NCBI GenBank assembly: GCA_905193145.1 | Contig: CAJJNP010000015.1 | Span: forward strand, 1 to 32,412 | DNA length: 32,412 nucleotides | Direction: 5' to 3' | Source: an uncultured Odoribacter sp. | Lineage (GTDB): Bacteria; Bacteroidota; Bacteroidia; Bacteroidales; Marinifilaceae | Part shown: one piece after another, positions 15,603 to 24,547 of the stretch | Numbering within the stretch: position 1 is the first letter of the stretch | Layout of the letters: every line of letters begins with the position of its first letter | Position numbers and translations under genes: made by a program | The notes under the pieces: model-generated | What the model saw: the letters and a program-made list of their open reading frames with translations, nothing else | What the model was told of the DNA's origin: nothing | Databases searched by the model: none

Positions 15603-18600
15603 TTATTTTATTTGCTCTAACAAGCTTTTTACGGCTGCTTCGATTTGAAGGTCGCGTCCTTCAATAGCACTGGCGGGGTCATTGGCAACCTTGATATCCG
15701 GTTCTAGTTGCATGTTTTCCAAGATACGTCCTTGGTTATCTTTCATGCCTACTTGTGGAATACCGAATACAACTCCGTTCATCATGGTTTCCCACCATAC
15801 AGCTGTCATGGTACCCGGTACCGGCATACCGATTAATTTGCCTAAGCCCAATTCTTTGTAGGCCCATGGGAATCCGTGTGCGTTGCTGTAGTTGCCTTCG
15901 CAAACAAGAACTGCTGACGGTTTTGTCCATTGTGCAAATGGGTCAATGCCGATGAATTGTCCGCGAGGTACAAATTCAGCAAATTTTTTGCCTCCTAACA
16001 AGTGGAGCAAATCTTCATGCAACCAGCCTCCTCCGTTGAAACGGGTGTCAATGATGATGGCTTTCCGGTTGCGGTAGCGACCTAATAAGTCTGAGTATGT
16101 CTTTCGGAAGCTTGGGCTGTCCATACCTGCTACGTGGATATAGCCAATCTGTCCGTTTGACAGTTTGTCCACCATATCCTGGCGCTGTTTGATCCAGCGT
16201 TGATAGAGCAGATCATTCAATACACGAGCATTGATGGGCTTGATGTATTCGTTCCATTCTTTTTTGCTTTCTGGGTCGTAGATAGTAATCATCGTACGTT
16301 TTCCGGCTTTGCCTTCTAGAAGTGGGAAATAGTCTTCACCGCTCTTGATGGGTTGGTTGTCTATTTTGCGGATAATCATGCCGGCTTTCACTTTGTTGCC
16401 GGTGATATCAAGCGGACCGCGAGCGATTACTTCGCTGATTTTCAAACCGTCTTTGTCGTATGTCGTATCATAAAATGCTCCAAGGTTAGCTGTAGCTGCA
16501 CGATTTGGACGTGCTCCATATCTGGCTCCGGTATGTGAAGCATTCAATTCTCCCAACATTTCACCTAACAACTCTGCAAAGTCATAGTCATTATTGATGT
16601 GCGGAAGGAAGCGTTCGTAAGCTTTTTTGTAAAGCGGCCAATCTACACCTTCGAAACTAGCATCATAGAATTTATCATTTACCTGCTGCCATACGTGGTT
16701 AAACAGACTTGCACGCTCTTCTGCCGGTTTCCATTCGAAATCAGCTTTGTAGTTCATGGGTTTTAACTGTCCGTTTCCTTGATTTACAGTAAATACCTGG
16801 CCATTGGATAACAAATAGAGAGTTCTGCCGTCTTTAGAGAGTTCCAGAGCTCCTCCGCGTCCGATTTTTGATAAAATGCGTGTGCTGTGATTTTCAAAAT
16901 CGTGTACCCATAAATCATATCCTCCTTCAAAGGCGGCGAGGTAATAAAGTTTGCTTCCGTCATGGGTTAATACTGCATCGCCTAAATTTGAAGAGTTGAT
17001 AGTCATGCGAACCATGCGTTCTTCCAAGTTTTCTAAATTAAGTTTTAACTCAGGAATTGCAGGTTGTCCGTTTTTAGTGTTTTGTTTGTTTTGATTTGCA
17101 GGGGCAGCGTTCTTGCTATTCTTTTTGCTATCTTTCTTGTCGTCCTTCTTGCTGTCTTTTTTCTTGGCCTTGGCTGCCTCTGCAGCCTTGGCAGCTGCTT
17201 CTTTCTGAGCTTCCTGTGCTTTCAGTTCTTTATCCAATGCACGCTCTTCTTCGCTCATCTTGAAATAGTCGAAAGCCTCTTCGTCCAGGAACAGTCCGTA
17301 AATGTCGCCTTGTGCACCCCAGCTTCCGTGGCTGCGCAATCCCTGACGGTCTGTATACCAGATAATAGCTTTACCACCCATCATCCATTTTGGATTGGCA
17401 TCGCTGTAGCCGCTGTTGGTCAGGTTGTGTATTTCTCCTTTGCCATCAGCTTTTACCAAAGCAATGTCCGGATGCTGCCAACCGCCTTCTTCGAAGTACT
17501 GAGCTAAAATCCAGCGTCCGTCCGGCGACCATTCAAATGATTGGTCACCATCTTGGTAAGAATAATTGTATTTTGCAGGTAATACAACTCTTACTTTCTG
17601 GTTTTTCAGATTCATTACTCTGATTTCTGTTCTATTGGCTAAATAAGCAATTTCTTTACCATCAGGAGAGAATGCTGGTTGGAAACATGCCTCTTTACCT
17701 TTCGTGAGTTGGGCTTCTTCAATTTCACGGGCATAGGTGAAGGATTTGTCTTCGTTATATTTGATGTGCGACATGTAGATGTTCCATTGTCCGTCACGTT
17801 CTGACGCATAAGTCAATAAACGTCCGTCCGGAGAGAAGTTGATATTGCGTTCGCGTGCTGCTGTATTGGTGATGCGTCGGGTTGTTCCGAATTCTGTATT
17901 TGCTATAAACACATCTCCACGGATAACAAAAGCAAATTCTTTGCCGTTCGGGGCAATTGCTACTTCGCTGGCACCATTGTTCCAACTCATTTTATTTACA
18001 GCCGGAATCTGATTGTCCATAACAACATTGATAGCCACTTTTTTCGGTTGCTGTTTTGGACTCATGGTGTATATTTCTCCATCATAGAAGAAGCAAAGCA
18101 CATCGTCATTTGAGCGGCTTAAAAAGCGTACAGGATGTTTGGTGAATTTAGTCACTTGTTTGATGTCTTGTGTATTGTCCAGGGCCATGCGGCATACATT
18201 GAAAGTACCGAAACGTTCGCTGAGGAAATAGACAGTGTTACCGTCTGCAGCCAATACCGGATTGCGGTCTTCCACTTGTTTGTCTGTCAGATTTTTGTAT
18301 TCTTTTGTCTTGAAGTCATAGCTCCAGATATCCCGGCATACAGATGAAGTATGGTGCTTTCTCCATTCATCTTCATATCCTTTCATGTCGTGGTAAAGGA
18401 TTTTGTTGCCGTCTTTTGTATAGCAAATATCAAAAGCGCTGAATGTTAACAATAATTCAGGGCGTCCTCCTTCAACTGGTACGGAATATACCTGGGCTGT
18501 TGAAGATGGAAACTGACCGAAATCTTTGTCCGGTAGGATAGATGCGTTGAAAATAACGTTTTTGCCGTCCGGAGTGAAGGTTGTCGGAACAGCTTTTCCT

Positions 18601-18926
18601 GAAAAGGTTGTCAGACGGGTTGGTGTTCCGCCGGTAACCGGTACGGTATAAAGGTCCATACCTCCGTCTCGTCCTGACGTGAAAGCAATGGTCTTGCTGT
18701 CAGGCGACCATACCGGATGGTAATCGTATGCCGTGTGGGTGGTAAGCTGTGTTGCACGTCCGCCTTCGGCATCTACTAAGAAAATGTCACCTTTGTAGCA
18801 GAATGCAATAGTCTTCCCGTCCGGTGAAATGGCGGGATAGCGCATCCAAAGAGGATTCTCCTGGGCCGATAAGCTGGTGAAAACCAACAAGCTAGCCCAT
18901 GCCAAAAATAGTTTGATTAAGTTCAT
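15603..18926 (-). CDS. Secreted tricorn-like S41 peptidase with beta-propeller, PDZ and protease domains
   Basis: A 1107-residue homologue of tricorn protease. The start at 18926 gives a clean signal peptide (MNLIKLFLAWASLLVFTSLSAQ); an upstream in-frame ATG would add 11 hydrophilic residues. The N-terminal half has many PD40/WD-like repeats (SPDGKTIAF, SPDGRW types), then a Lys/Ala-rich linker (about 566-625), a second short propeller-like part, a helical region with His798 in NASHTG, a PDZ domain (about 826-885) and an S41 core with Ser1014 in NYSNAHGF, matching the tricorn His and Ser positions. Likely degrades peptides in the periplasm. It is transcribed alone, with its own terminator. 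Substrate unknown. Confidence 0.93.
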   Translation of the reverse strand: MNLIKLFLAWASLLVFTSLSAQENPLWMRYPAISPDGKTIAFCYKGDIFLVDAEGGRATQLTTHTAYDYHPVWSPDSKTIAFTSGRDGGMDLYTVPVTGGTPTRLTTFSGKAVPTTFTPDGKNVIFNASILPDKDFGQFPSSTAQVYSVPVEGGRPELLLTFSAFDICYTKDGNKILYHDMKGYEDEWRKHHTSSVCRDIWSYDFKTKEYKNLTDKQVEDRNPVLAADGNTVYFLSERFGTFNVCRMALDNTQDIKQVTKFTKHPVRFLSRSNDDVLCFFYDGEIYTMSPKQQPKKVAINVVMDNQIPAVNKMSWNNGASEVAIAPNGKEFAFVIRGDVFIANTEFGTTRRITNTAARERNINFSPDGRLLTYASERDGQWNIYMSHIKYNEDKSFTYAREIEEAQLTKGKEACFQPAFSPDGKEIAYLANRTEIRVMNLKNQKVRVVLPAKYNYSYQDGDQSFEWSPDGRWILAQYFEEGGWQHPDIALVKADGKGEIHNLTNSGYSDANPKWMMGGKAIIWYTDRQGLRSHGSWGAQGDIYGLFLDEEAFDYFKMSEEERALDKELKAQEAQKEAAAKAAEAAKAKKKDSKKDDKKDSKKNSKNAAPANQNKQNTKNGQPAIPELKLNLENLEERMVRMTINSSNLGDAVLTHDGSKLYYLAAFEGGYDLWVHDFENHSTRILSKIGRGGALELSKDGRTLYLLSNGQVFTVNQGNGQLKPMNYKADFEWKPAEERASLFNHVWQQVNDKFYDASFEGVDWPLYKKAYERFLPHINNDYDFAELLGEMLGELNASHTGARYGARPNRAATANLGAFYDTTYDKDGLKISEVIARGPLDITGNKVKAGMIIRKIDNQPIKSGEDYFPLLEGKAGKRTMITIYDPESKKEWNEYIKPINARVLNDLLYQRWIKQRQDMVDKLSNGQIGYIHVAGMDSPSFRKTYSDLLGRYRNRKAIIIDTRFNGGGWLHEDLLHLLGGKKFAEFVPRGQFIGIDPFAQWTKPSAVLVCEGNYSNAHGFPWAYKELGLGKLIGMPVPGTMTAVWWETMMNGVVFGIPQVGMKDNQGRILENMQLEPDIKVANDPASAIEGRDLQIEAAVKSLLEQIK

Positions 18927-19027
18927 TTTATTACATTTAGTTTGTGAAATTTCGTGCATTAAAGATACTCATTTTGTTGTAATGAGTTGAAATACAATAA
19001 AACTTTAACTAAAAATTGAGAAAATAG

Positions 19028-19063
19028 AAAACGCCTTTTCTACTTTTTAAGAAAAGGCGTTTT
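19028..19063. terminator. Terminator after the acyl-CoA dehydrogenase gene
   Basis: AAAACGCCTTTTC (19028-19040) and GAAAAGGCGTTTT (19051-19063) form a 13-bp stem with a 10-nt loop, 22 bp after the stop of the minus-strand gene at 19086. It closes the etfB-etfA-acd operon. Confidence 0.9.
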
Positions 19064-19085
19064 AGCTATTTTGACCATTATAGGA

Positions 19086-20792
19086 CTACTTCTTGTATTT
19101 TCCTAAATTATCAGGATTGAAGTTGTTGATAAAGTTGGCATGTGCAGCCACTTTTGCTTCTCCGTAGTGGATGAAGATTTCTGCTGATTTCAGATACTTC
19201 TCGCATCTTTGAGCATCCAGCAATAACAGGTAGCCGATGATGGTATATCCGGCAATTTCGACCAGTCTGCGTGCGTGGAAATCTGTATATTCACTGTTGC
19301 CTACAGCATTTACGGTCGCTGTTGCAGCCTCCAATTGAGCTGTCATGGCTTTCAGTTTGTCGCGCAGATACTCGTGCTCCGGTGCGATAGTTGATTTCTC
19401 GTACACTTCGCGGATATGTTTTGCATACTGTCCGGTAGTAACGCCACGGATTGCTGCCACAACCTGCAATTGTGAGGTACCTTCGTAAATGTTGGTGATT
19501 CGCGCATCACGAACATAACGCTGGATAGGGTAGTCTTTCATGAAACCGGAACCACCATGGATTTGCAATGCATCATAAGTGATTTCATTGGCATATTCGC
19601 TGGCGAACAGTTTCTGGAGCGGAGTGTAGATGTCTGCCAGCTTCTGGTATTCTTTCATCTCGTTGCGCTCCTCTTTGTCCAAAGTTCTCTCTTTTGAAAT
19701 GTGGTAATATGTTTTGTACATATCTACGAAACGGGCTGTTTCGTACAATACAGAACGGATACCATGCAATTTGGCTTCCATGTGTGCCAGCATTTCATAT
19801 ACAGCCGGGAATTCAATGATAGCTTTGCCAAACTGTTTACGCTCCTGTGCGTATTTCAGACCTTCGCGGTAAGCAGCTTCTGCGATACCGACAGACTGTC
19901 CTCCGATACCCAGACGGGCTGCGTTCATCAGAGCCATCACATATTTGATCAATCCCATCTTGCGTTCACCGACCAATTCTGCCGGAGCATTTTTAAATAC
20001 CAATTCACAAGTAGGAGAGCCTTTGATACCGAGCTTGTTCTCTGTACGGCGCACCGTTACGGCATTGTTGTTGCGGTCGTAGATAAACATAGACAGACCG
20101 CGGCCGTCGTTAGTTCCTTCTTCTGAACGTGCCAATACCAGAGAAATATGTCCATCTCCGTTGGTGATGAAACGTTTCACTCCATTCAAATACCATTGGC
20201 CTTCTGCTTCGTTGTAAGTGGCTTTCAGCTGTACAGCCTGCAAGTCGGAACCCGCATCCGGTTCTGTCAGGGCCATTGCGCAGGTCTCTCCGGCACATAC
20301 GCGTGGCAGGTATTTTGCTTTCTGTTCCTCGCTGGCAAATTCATTGATGGTCTCGGCACAGTCCTGCAATCCCCAAATGTTCTGTAATCCGGCATCTGCG
20401 CGGGATACAATCTCGGCAGCCATGATAAACGGGGTAATCGGGAAGTTCAAACCATTGTATTTACGGGGCAAAGAGATACCATTCAATCCGGCCTGGTTGA
20501 TGACATCAATATTCTGCTGAGTGCCGGCAGCGTATTTTACGTGTCCGTCAATCACCTGAGGACCTTCTGCATCCACTGATTCTGCATTTACAGCAACTAC
20601 ATCGCCGCAGATTTCTCCCACAATTTCCAACACTTTGTCATAATTGTCAATTGCGTCTTCAAAGTCGTGCGGTGCTCCTTCATATTGTTGTGCCTCCGTA
20701 TAGTTGCGTTCTTTCAAGGCAACAATCTTTTCCATCAGCGAATGGCCGAGATGGAATTTTATATCTTCGTTATCAGTATAAAAATTAGCCAT
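19086..20792 (-). CDS. Acyl-CoA dehydrogenase family protein
   Basis: An FAD flavoprotein that oxidises (or, in reverse, reduces) the alpha-beta bond of an acyl-CoA and exchanges electrons with ETF. The 568-residue protein is longer than the about 380-residue classical enzymes because of a C-terminal extension of about 110 residues, as in ACAD families with an extra C-terminal domain. Motifs include ALTEPDAGSD (174-183), WYLNGVKRFITNG (200-212), RKQFGKAI (318-325), LQIHGGSGFMKDYP (409-422) and the catalytic Glu437 in YEGTSQLQ. It lies 14 bp after etfA. The substrate cannot be told from sequence; no other beta-oxidation gene is nearby. Confidence 0.93.
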   Translation of the reverse strand: MANFYTDNEDIKFHLGHSLMEKIVALKERNYTEAQQYEGAPHDFEDAIDNYDKVLEIVGEICGDVVAVNAESVDAEGPQVIDGHVKYAAGTQQNIDVINQAGLNGISLPRKYNGLNFPITPFIMAAEIVSRADAGLQNIWGLQDCAETINEFASEEQKAKYLPRVCAGETCAMALTEPDAGSDLQAVQLKATYNEAEGQWYLNGVKRFITNGDGHISLVLARSEEGTNDGRGLSMFIYDRNNNAVTVRRTENKLGIKGSPTCELVFKNAPAELVGERKMGLIKYVMALMNAARLGIGGQSVGIAEAAYREGLKYAQERKQFGKAIIEFPAVYEMLAHMEAKLHGIRSVLYETARFVDMYKTYYHISKERTLDKEERNEMKEYQKLADIYTPLQKLFASEYANEITYDALQIHGGSGFMKDYPIQRYVRDARITNIYEGTSQLQVVAAIRGVTTGQYAKHIREVYEKSTIAPEHEYLRDKLKAMTAQLEAATATVNAVGNSEYTDFHARRLVEIAGYTIIGYLLLLDAQRCEKYLKSAEIFIHYGEAKVAAHANFINNFNPDNLGKYKK

Positions 20793-20806
20793 AGTTCAAG
20801 TGTTGA

Positions 20807-21826
20807 TTACTTACTGTTTTTCTTATAATACTGTATCATCTTCGGAATCACTACATTCAAATCGCCAGTGATTACGTAGTCTGCAAATTTGTTGATGGGG
20901 GCATTACTGTCCGTGTTGATGGCAATCACCATGGCAGATTCCTCCATACCTGCAGTGTGCTGGATCTGACCTGAAATACCGCAGGCGATATACAGTTTCG
21001 GACGTACAGTGGTACCGGTTTGTCCGATTTGGCGTTCGTGTTCGCAGAATCCTGCATCAACAGCTGCACGCGAAGCTCCCACTTCGCCGCCCAATACGTC
21101 TGCCAGTTCATGCAATAGCTGGAAGTTCTCTTTTGAACCGACTCCGTAACCGCCTGCAACGATAATCGGGGCAGCTTTCAAATTCACCTTGGATTTCTCC
21201 ATGTGGCGTTCAATCACATGCACGATAAAATCTTCCGGAGCAGTAAATTTGTTTACGTCAATGGCTTTCACTTCCCCTTGGTGGTTGGCATTGAAAATCT
21301 CTTTTTTCATCACACCTTCACGCACGGTAGCCATCTGTGGACGGCATTCCGGGTTTACAATCGTAGCAACGATGTTACCGCCGAAAGCAGGGCGGATCTG
21401 ATACAGCAGGTTGTTATATACTTTCTCGTTTTTCTTGTCCTCGTAATCTCCGATTTCCAGACTGGTACAGTCGGCAGTCAAACCGCTGTGCAGGGCAGAA
21501 GATACGCGGGGACCTAAATCACGGCCAATGCTGGAAGCACCCATGAAGGCAATTTGCGGATGTTCTTGCTTGAAGAGATTTACCAGGATAGAAGTATGAG
21601 GCAAAGTAGTGTACGGATAGAGACGTTCATCGTCACCCACCCATAAAACATCCACTCCGTAAGGGAACACTTGTTTTTCTACGCCTTTCAAATTACTGCC
21701 TAAAACGACAGCTTCCAGTTTTACACCCAGTTCGGTGGCAAGGGTACGGCCTTTGGTCAGCAATTCCAGGCTCACGTCGGCAACGATTCCCTCTTCTATT
21801 TCGCAATATACAAATACGCTATTCAT
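20807..21826 (-). CDS. etfA: Electron transfer flavoprotein alpha subunit
   Basis: Together with EtfB it carries electrons to or from the acyl-CoA dehydrogenase encoded next to it. The 339 residues include an N-terminal domain with GRDLGPR (101-107) and the C-terminal FAD-binding domain with GGYGVGSKENF (225-235), GQTGTTVRPKLY (268-279) and GISGQIQH (283-290), all typical of EtfA. It lies 28 bp after etfB and 14 bp before acd, in one transcription unit. No ferredoxin-like or membrane domain is attached, so whether it bifurcates electrons cannot be judged by eye. Confidence 0.95.
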   Translation of the reverse strand: MNSVFVYCEIEEGIVADVSLELLTKGRTLATELGVKLEAVVLGSNLKGVEKQVFPYGVDVLWVGDDERLYPYTTLPHTSILVNLFKQEHPQIAFMGASSIGRDLGPRVSSALHSGLTADCTSLEIGDYEDKKNEKVYNNLLYQIRPAFGGNIVATIVNPECRPQMATVREGVMKKEIFNANHQGEVKAIDVNKFTAPEDFIVHVIERHMEKSKVNLKAAPIIVAGGYGVGSKENFQLLHELADVLGGEVGASRAAVDAGFCEHERQIGQTGTTVRPKLYIACGISGQIQHTAGMEESAMVIAINTDSNAPINKFADYVITGDLNVVIPKMIQYYKKNSK

Positions 21827-21854
21827 ATCTTTTATGATTTACAGGCTTGTAAAA

Positions 21855-22727
21855 TTATCCTATTGTGTGGTTGATAATCAATTCTTTCATCATGGCATCG
21901 ATTGCTTCGTCGCTCGGTTCCAGTACTTTTGCTTCTTTTGCCTGGAAAACAACGTTTTCGATATTCTTCACCTTGGTCGGTGAGCCGCTCAGTCCAAGTT
22001 CTTGAGGATCACAGGTGATATCGTTTACGCTCCATTCTGTAATTTTCAGATAGGGACGTTCGTTCAGCAGTGACATATAGTCCTCGTTTACGTCTTGTAA
22101 TTCTTGTGCAGCCTTTGCATATTTGTATTTCATTACGCGGCGTGCGTTGCGTGGACGGCAGGGGGCTGCAGAGCCGTTTACGGTTACAACGCAAGGAATC
22201 GGACATTCCACCACTTCAATACCTCTTTCCAGACGGCGTTTGATGGTCATTTTGCTGTCGGTGCATTCCAGAATTTCTTCTGCGTATGTCACTTGTGGCA
22301 ATCCTAACTTTTCTGCCACCTGCGGACCTACCTGTGCGGTATCTCCGTCAATAGCCTGGCGTCCGCAAATCAGCAGGTCGGCATTCAGATTGCGCAGGGC
22401 ACATGCCAATGCATAAGACGTTGCCAATGTATCCGAACCGGCAAAAGCACGGTCTGATAACAAATAACCGCCGTCAGCTCCGCGGAACATAGCTTCACGG
22501 ATAACTTCGGCGGCGCGTCCCGGACCCATCGTCAGAATGTGTACTGTGGTGCCTTCAATCTTATCTTTTAATCTCAATGCTTGTTCAAGAGCATTCAAGT
22601 CTTCAGGGTTAAAAATAGCAGGCAATGCTGCTCTGTTTACAGTTCCGTCTGCTTTCATTGCATCTTTCCCCACATTTCTTGTGTCGGGAACTTGCTTCGC
22701 CAGAACGACAATTTTCAGTCCTTTCAT
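21855..22727 (-). CDS. etfB: Electron transfer flavoprotein beta subunit
   Basis: Nucleotide-binding partner of EtfA. The 290-residue protein opens IVVLAKQVPDTRNVG and contains the family stretches GRQAIDGDTAQVGPQVAEKLG and ERGIEVVECPIPCVVTVNG. It is longer than the 250-260 residues common in classical EtfB. First gene of etfB-etfA-acd. The 72-bp upstream region is AT-rich; a near-consensus TTTATTTG box is present, but no clear -33 element. Confidence 0.95.
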   Translation of the reverse strand: MKGLKIVVLAKQVPDTRNVGKDAMKADGTVNRAALPAIFNPEDLNALEQALRLKDKIEGTTVHILTMGPGRAAEVIREAMFRGADGGYLLSDRAFAGSDTLATSYALACALRNLNADLLICGRQAIDGDTAQVGPQVAEKLGLPQVTYAEEILECTDSKMTIKRRLERGIEVVECPIPCVVTVNGSAAPCRPRNARRVMKYKYAKAAQELQDVNEDYMSLLNERPYLKITEWSVNDITCDPQELGLSGSPTKVKNIENVVFQAKEAKVLEPSDEAIDAMMKELIINHTIG

Positions 22728-22800
22728 ATGTTATAATATTAAATTACAATAAGCAATTCTCAATTGCGCTTTAAAGAGGTAAAGGTACTACAAATAAATA

Positions 22801-22838
22801 AAAAAACAAGTATCCGGGAAAACGGATACTTGTTTTTT
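22801..22838. terminator. Terminator closing the eight-gene operon
   Basis: AAAAAACAAGTATCCG (22801-22816) and CGGATACTTGTTTTTT (22823-22838) form a perfect 16-bp stem with a 6-nt loop, flanked by A and T runs. It lies 19 bp after the stop of the lipoprotein gene at 22858 and upstream of etfB. Confidence 0.93.
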
Positions 22839-22857
22839 ATGGTAATTGTATGATATC

Positions 22858-23790
22858 CTATCTTTTATTGTGGCGTTTTACAAACAGGGAACGTAAACTC
22901 GGTTTCTTTGCATTCTCTTGTGCGCTTGCGCTTTTGCTTGACGGCTCTTCTACGGTTGTGTATGAATAATAATACGGGGTGCCCTTGATATATTCAATTT
23001 CGATGGTGCCGTTCTCATTTAATTCATAACGCACGTCATATTCAGATTCGCTTGTGTATTCTTCGCCGTCATATTTTTCATACCATTCTTCTTTATAAGC
23101 TTTCGGAAAGAAAGCTGTCGCTTTGCCGAACAGACCGATTTGTACTAAAACATCACAATCTTCCATTTCATAAACATCGGCTTGAACGTGGGTGTTTTGT
23201 CCGGCTTTGTTTTCCTGATTGTCGTATTGGATGGTGTAAGTGGAGACGAGTTCATCTTTGTCTCCGTTTTCAATCTCTTCGTCCTTGACTACGCTCTTTA
23301 CCAGATTGCCGTTTTCCCAAGTGAAGGTGCTTGTATTGTTGTATGCGCCTGTATATTTTTCTCCCTCATCTACACCGCTTTCTTTGCTAGTGGTGTTGGA
23401 TGAAATCAGCTGTCCTTCTTTGTTATAGTTGAAAGTGATTTTGCCGGAGCCTTTGGATGTGCCGTATTCGTCTTTTTCGTCCCATGCCATGCTGATTTCT
23501 GTAATGTAGCCTTGTTTGTTGAATTTAACGTTGGCTTCTTCTTTTTCATCATCTTCGTAAAGAGTGATAGTGCCTTTGGCATAATCGATTTCGAATTCTG
23601 TTTCATTGCCGTATTTTGCAATTGTACAACGTCCGAATTCATCGTATTCAAGGGTGTACTGTCCTACTTTTGTTGGCAGTTGTCCGGCAAATGTTGTTAC
23701 AGGTTTTTTGGGAGTAAAGCTGTCATCGTCATCGTTACATGCGGCAAATGCAAATACCGCCAAAACCAATGCTGTTAGAATCTTTTTCAT
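22858..23790 (-). CDS. Probable surface lipoprotein, DUF4595-like
   Basis: A 310-residue lipoprotein. The start at 23790 gives MKKILTALVLAVFAFAAC with lipidated Cys18; a longer in-frame start would add 33 hydrophilic residues before the signal. Cys18 is followed by Asn and four Asp, like the acidic export signal that sends Bacteroides lipoproteins to the cell surface. The body is a run of beta-rich repeats of the Y-x-x-x-G type (LEYDEFGRC, KFNKQGYITEI, NYNKEGQLIS), resembling DUF4595/RHS-like Bacteroides proteins. The tail is basic (RSLFVKRHNKR). Last gene of the cluster, 34 bp after its neighbour and followed by a strong terminator. Function unknown. Confidence 0.8.
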   Translation of the reverse strand: MKKILTALVLAVFAFAACNDDDDSFTPKKPVTTFAGQLPTKVGQYTLEYDEFGRCTIAKYGNETEFEIDYAKGTITLYEDDEKEEANVKFNKQGYITEISMAWDEKDEYGTSKGSGKITFNYNKEGQLISSNTTSKESGVDEGEKYTGAYNNTSTFTWENGNLVKSVVKDEEIENGDKDELVSTYTIQYDNQENKAGQNTHVQADVYEMEDCDVLVQIGLFGKATAFFPKAYKEEWYEKYDGEEYTSESEYDVRYELNENGTIEIEYIKGTPYYYSYTTVEEPSSKSASAQENAKKPSLRSLFVKRHNKR

Positions 23791-23824
23791 GATTTTTTTT
23801 TGACATTTTTTCGTGTTCTCTTCC

Positions 23825-24523
23825 TTACCTCTTGAACATTTTTCTCTCCAATTTTTGCAACTCCATTGTTGCCTCAATGTAAGGGCCATCTACTTTGATG
23901 AGTAAATCTTCAAATTCTTTTTTTGCCCGGAAGAGTTTTACGACATCCTCGCCTTCCATGAACAGTCCGATATATTCGTCATCCGGTTTCCAAAGATACA
24001 CGGGTATGTCCTTGCCCTTTGATACCATCGAGTTTATCAGAATCTTTTTAAGTTCGTCTTTACCTGTTTCTGCTTTCTGCAGGGCAGGTTTGCCATATTT
24101 CTGCCTGGCAGCTTCTACCAGTTTCTCGAAGCCTGTTTTATCCATCTTCGTTTCGCAGGCCATCGATATTAATTTGCCTTGTGCATCGGTTACTAAATTC
24201 AGTTTCCCGAAGTCGGTATCACAAAAAGTTGCTTTCTTGGTAGCAAGACTGTCCGTACTTATATAATATATTAAAATCGGATATTTCTCAGTCCGCGAAA
24301 CATACATGTCTTTTGTGTATTTCACATAGCGATAGTTTACTTTTTTGCGGGTCTTTTGGGGATTATCGAAATCAATATATGGAGAGCAAAAACGTTCCAC
24401 ATCGATGTCATAGTCCGGGTTATCCATGTTGATAATCTGGTTGTCTGATTGTGCATGGGCTGTTGCGCCGGGTAAGCATAAAAATGCTGTCAATCCAATG
24501 ATGATAAGTGTTTTAATTTTCAT
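23825..24523 (-). CDS. Secreted protein of unknown function
   Basis: A 232-residue protein with a signal peptide (MKIKTLIIIGLTAFLCLPGA, cleavage probably after AHA). I recognise no named domain. The mature part has a pattern also seen in the protein at 25430-26563: a basic Tyr-rich strand, then DAQGKLI (113-119), an EAARQKYGKP helix end (137-146) and a LWKPDDEYIGLF strand (177-188). The C-terminus is charged and probably helical. It lies 24 bp after the AraC-type gene and 34 bp before the lipoprotein gene. It lacks the TonB_C domain of its relative. Confidence 0.78.
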   Translation of the reverse strand: MKIKTLIIIGLTAFLCLPGATAHAQSDNQIINMDNPDYDIDVERFCSPYIDFDNPQKTRKKVNYRYVKYTKDMYVSRTEKYPILIYYISTDSLATKKATFCDTDFGKLNLVTDAQGKLISMACETKMDKTGFEKLVEAARQKYGKPALQKAETGKDELKKILINSMVSKGKDIPVYLWKPDDEYIGLFMEGEDVVKLFRAKKEFEDLLIKVDGPYIEATMELQKLERKMFKR

Positions 24524-24547
24524 ATTCGTTCATTTTATAATAAATGG

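Noticed and set aside
17064..17507. A hydrophobic plus-strand frame of 147 codons that looks like a membrane protein
   Set aside because: It is the antisense of the Lys/Ala-rich linker of the tricorn-like gene; Lys and Ala codons read backward give Phe, Leu and Cys.
18967..18987. A 7-bp inverted repeat (ACTCATT / AATGAGT) upstream of the tricorn-like gene
   Set aside because: Short, AT-rich and not tied to a recognisable promoter; such pairs are expected by chance.
23791..23889. A longer start for the lipoprotein gene
   Set aside because: It would place 33 hydrophilic residues before a clear lipoprotein signal and overlap the upstream gene.
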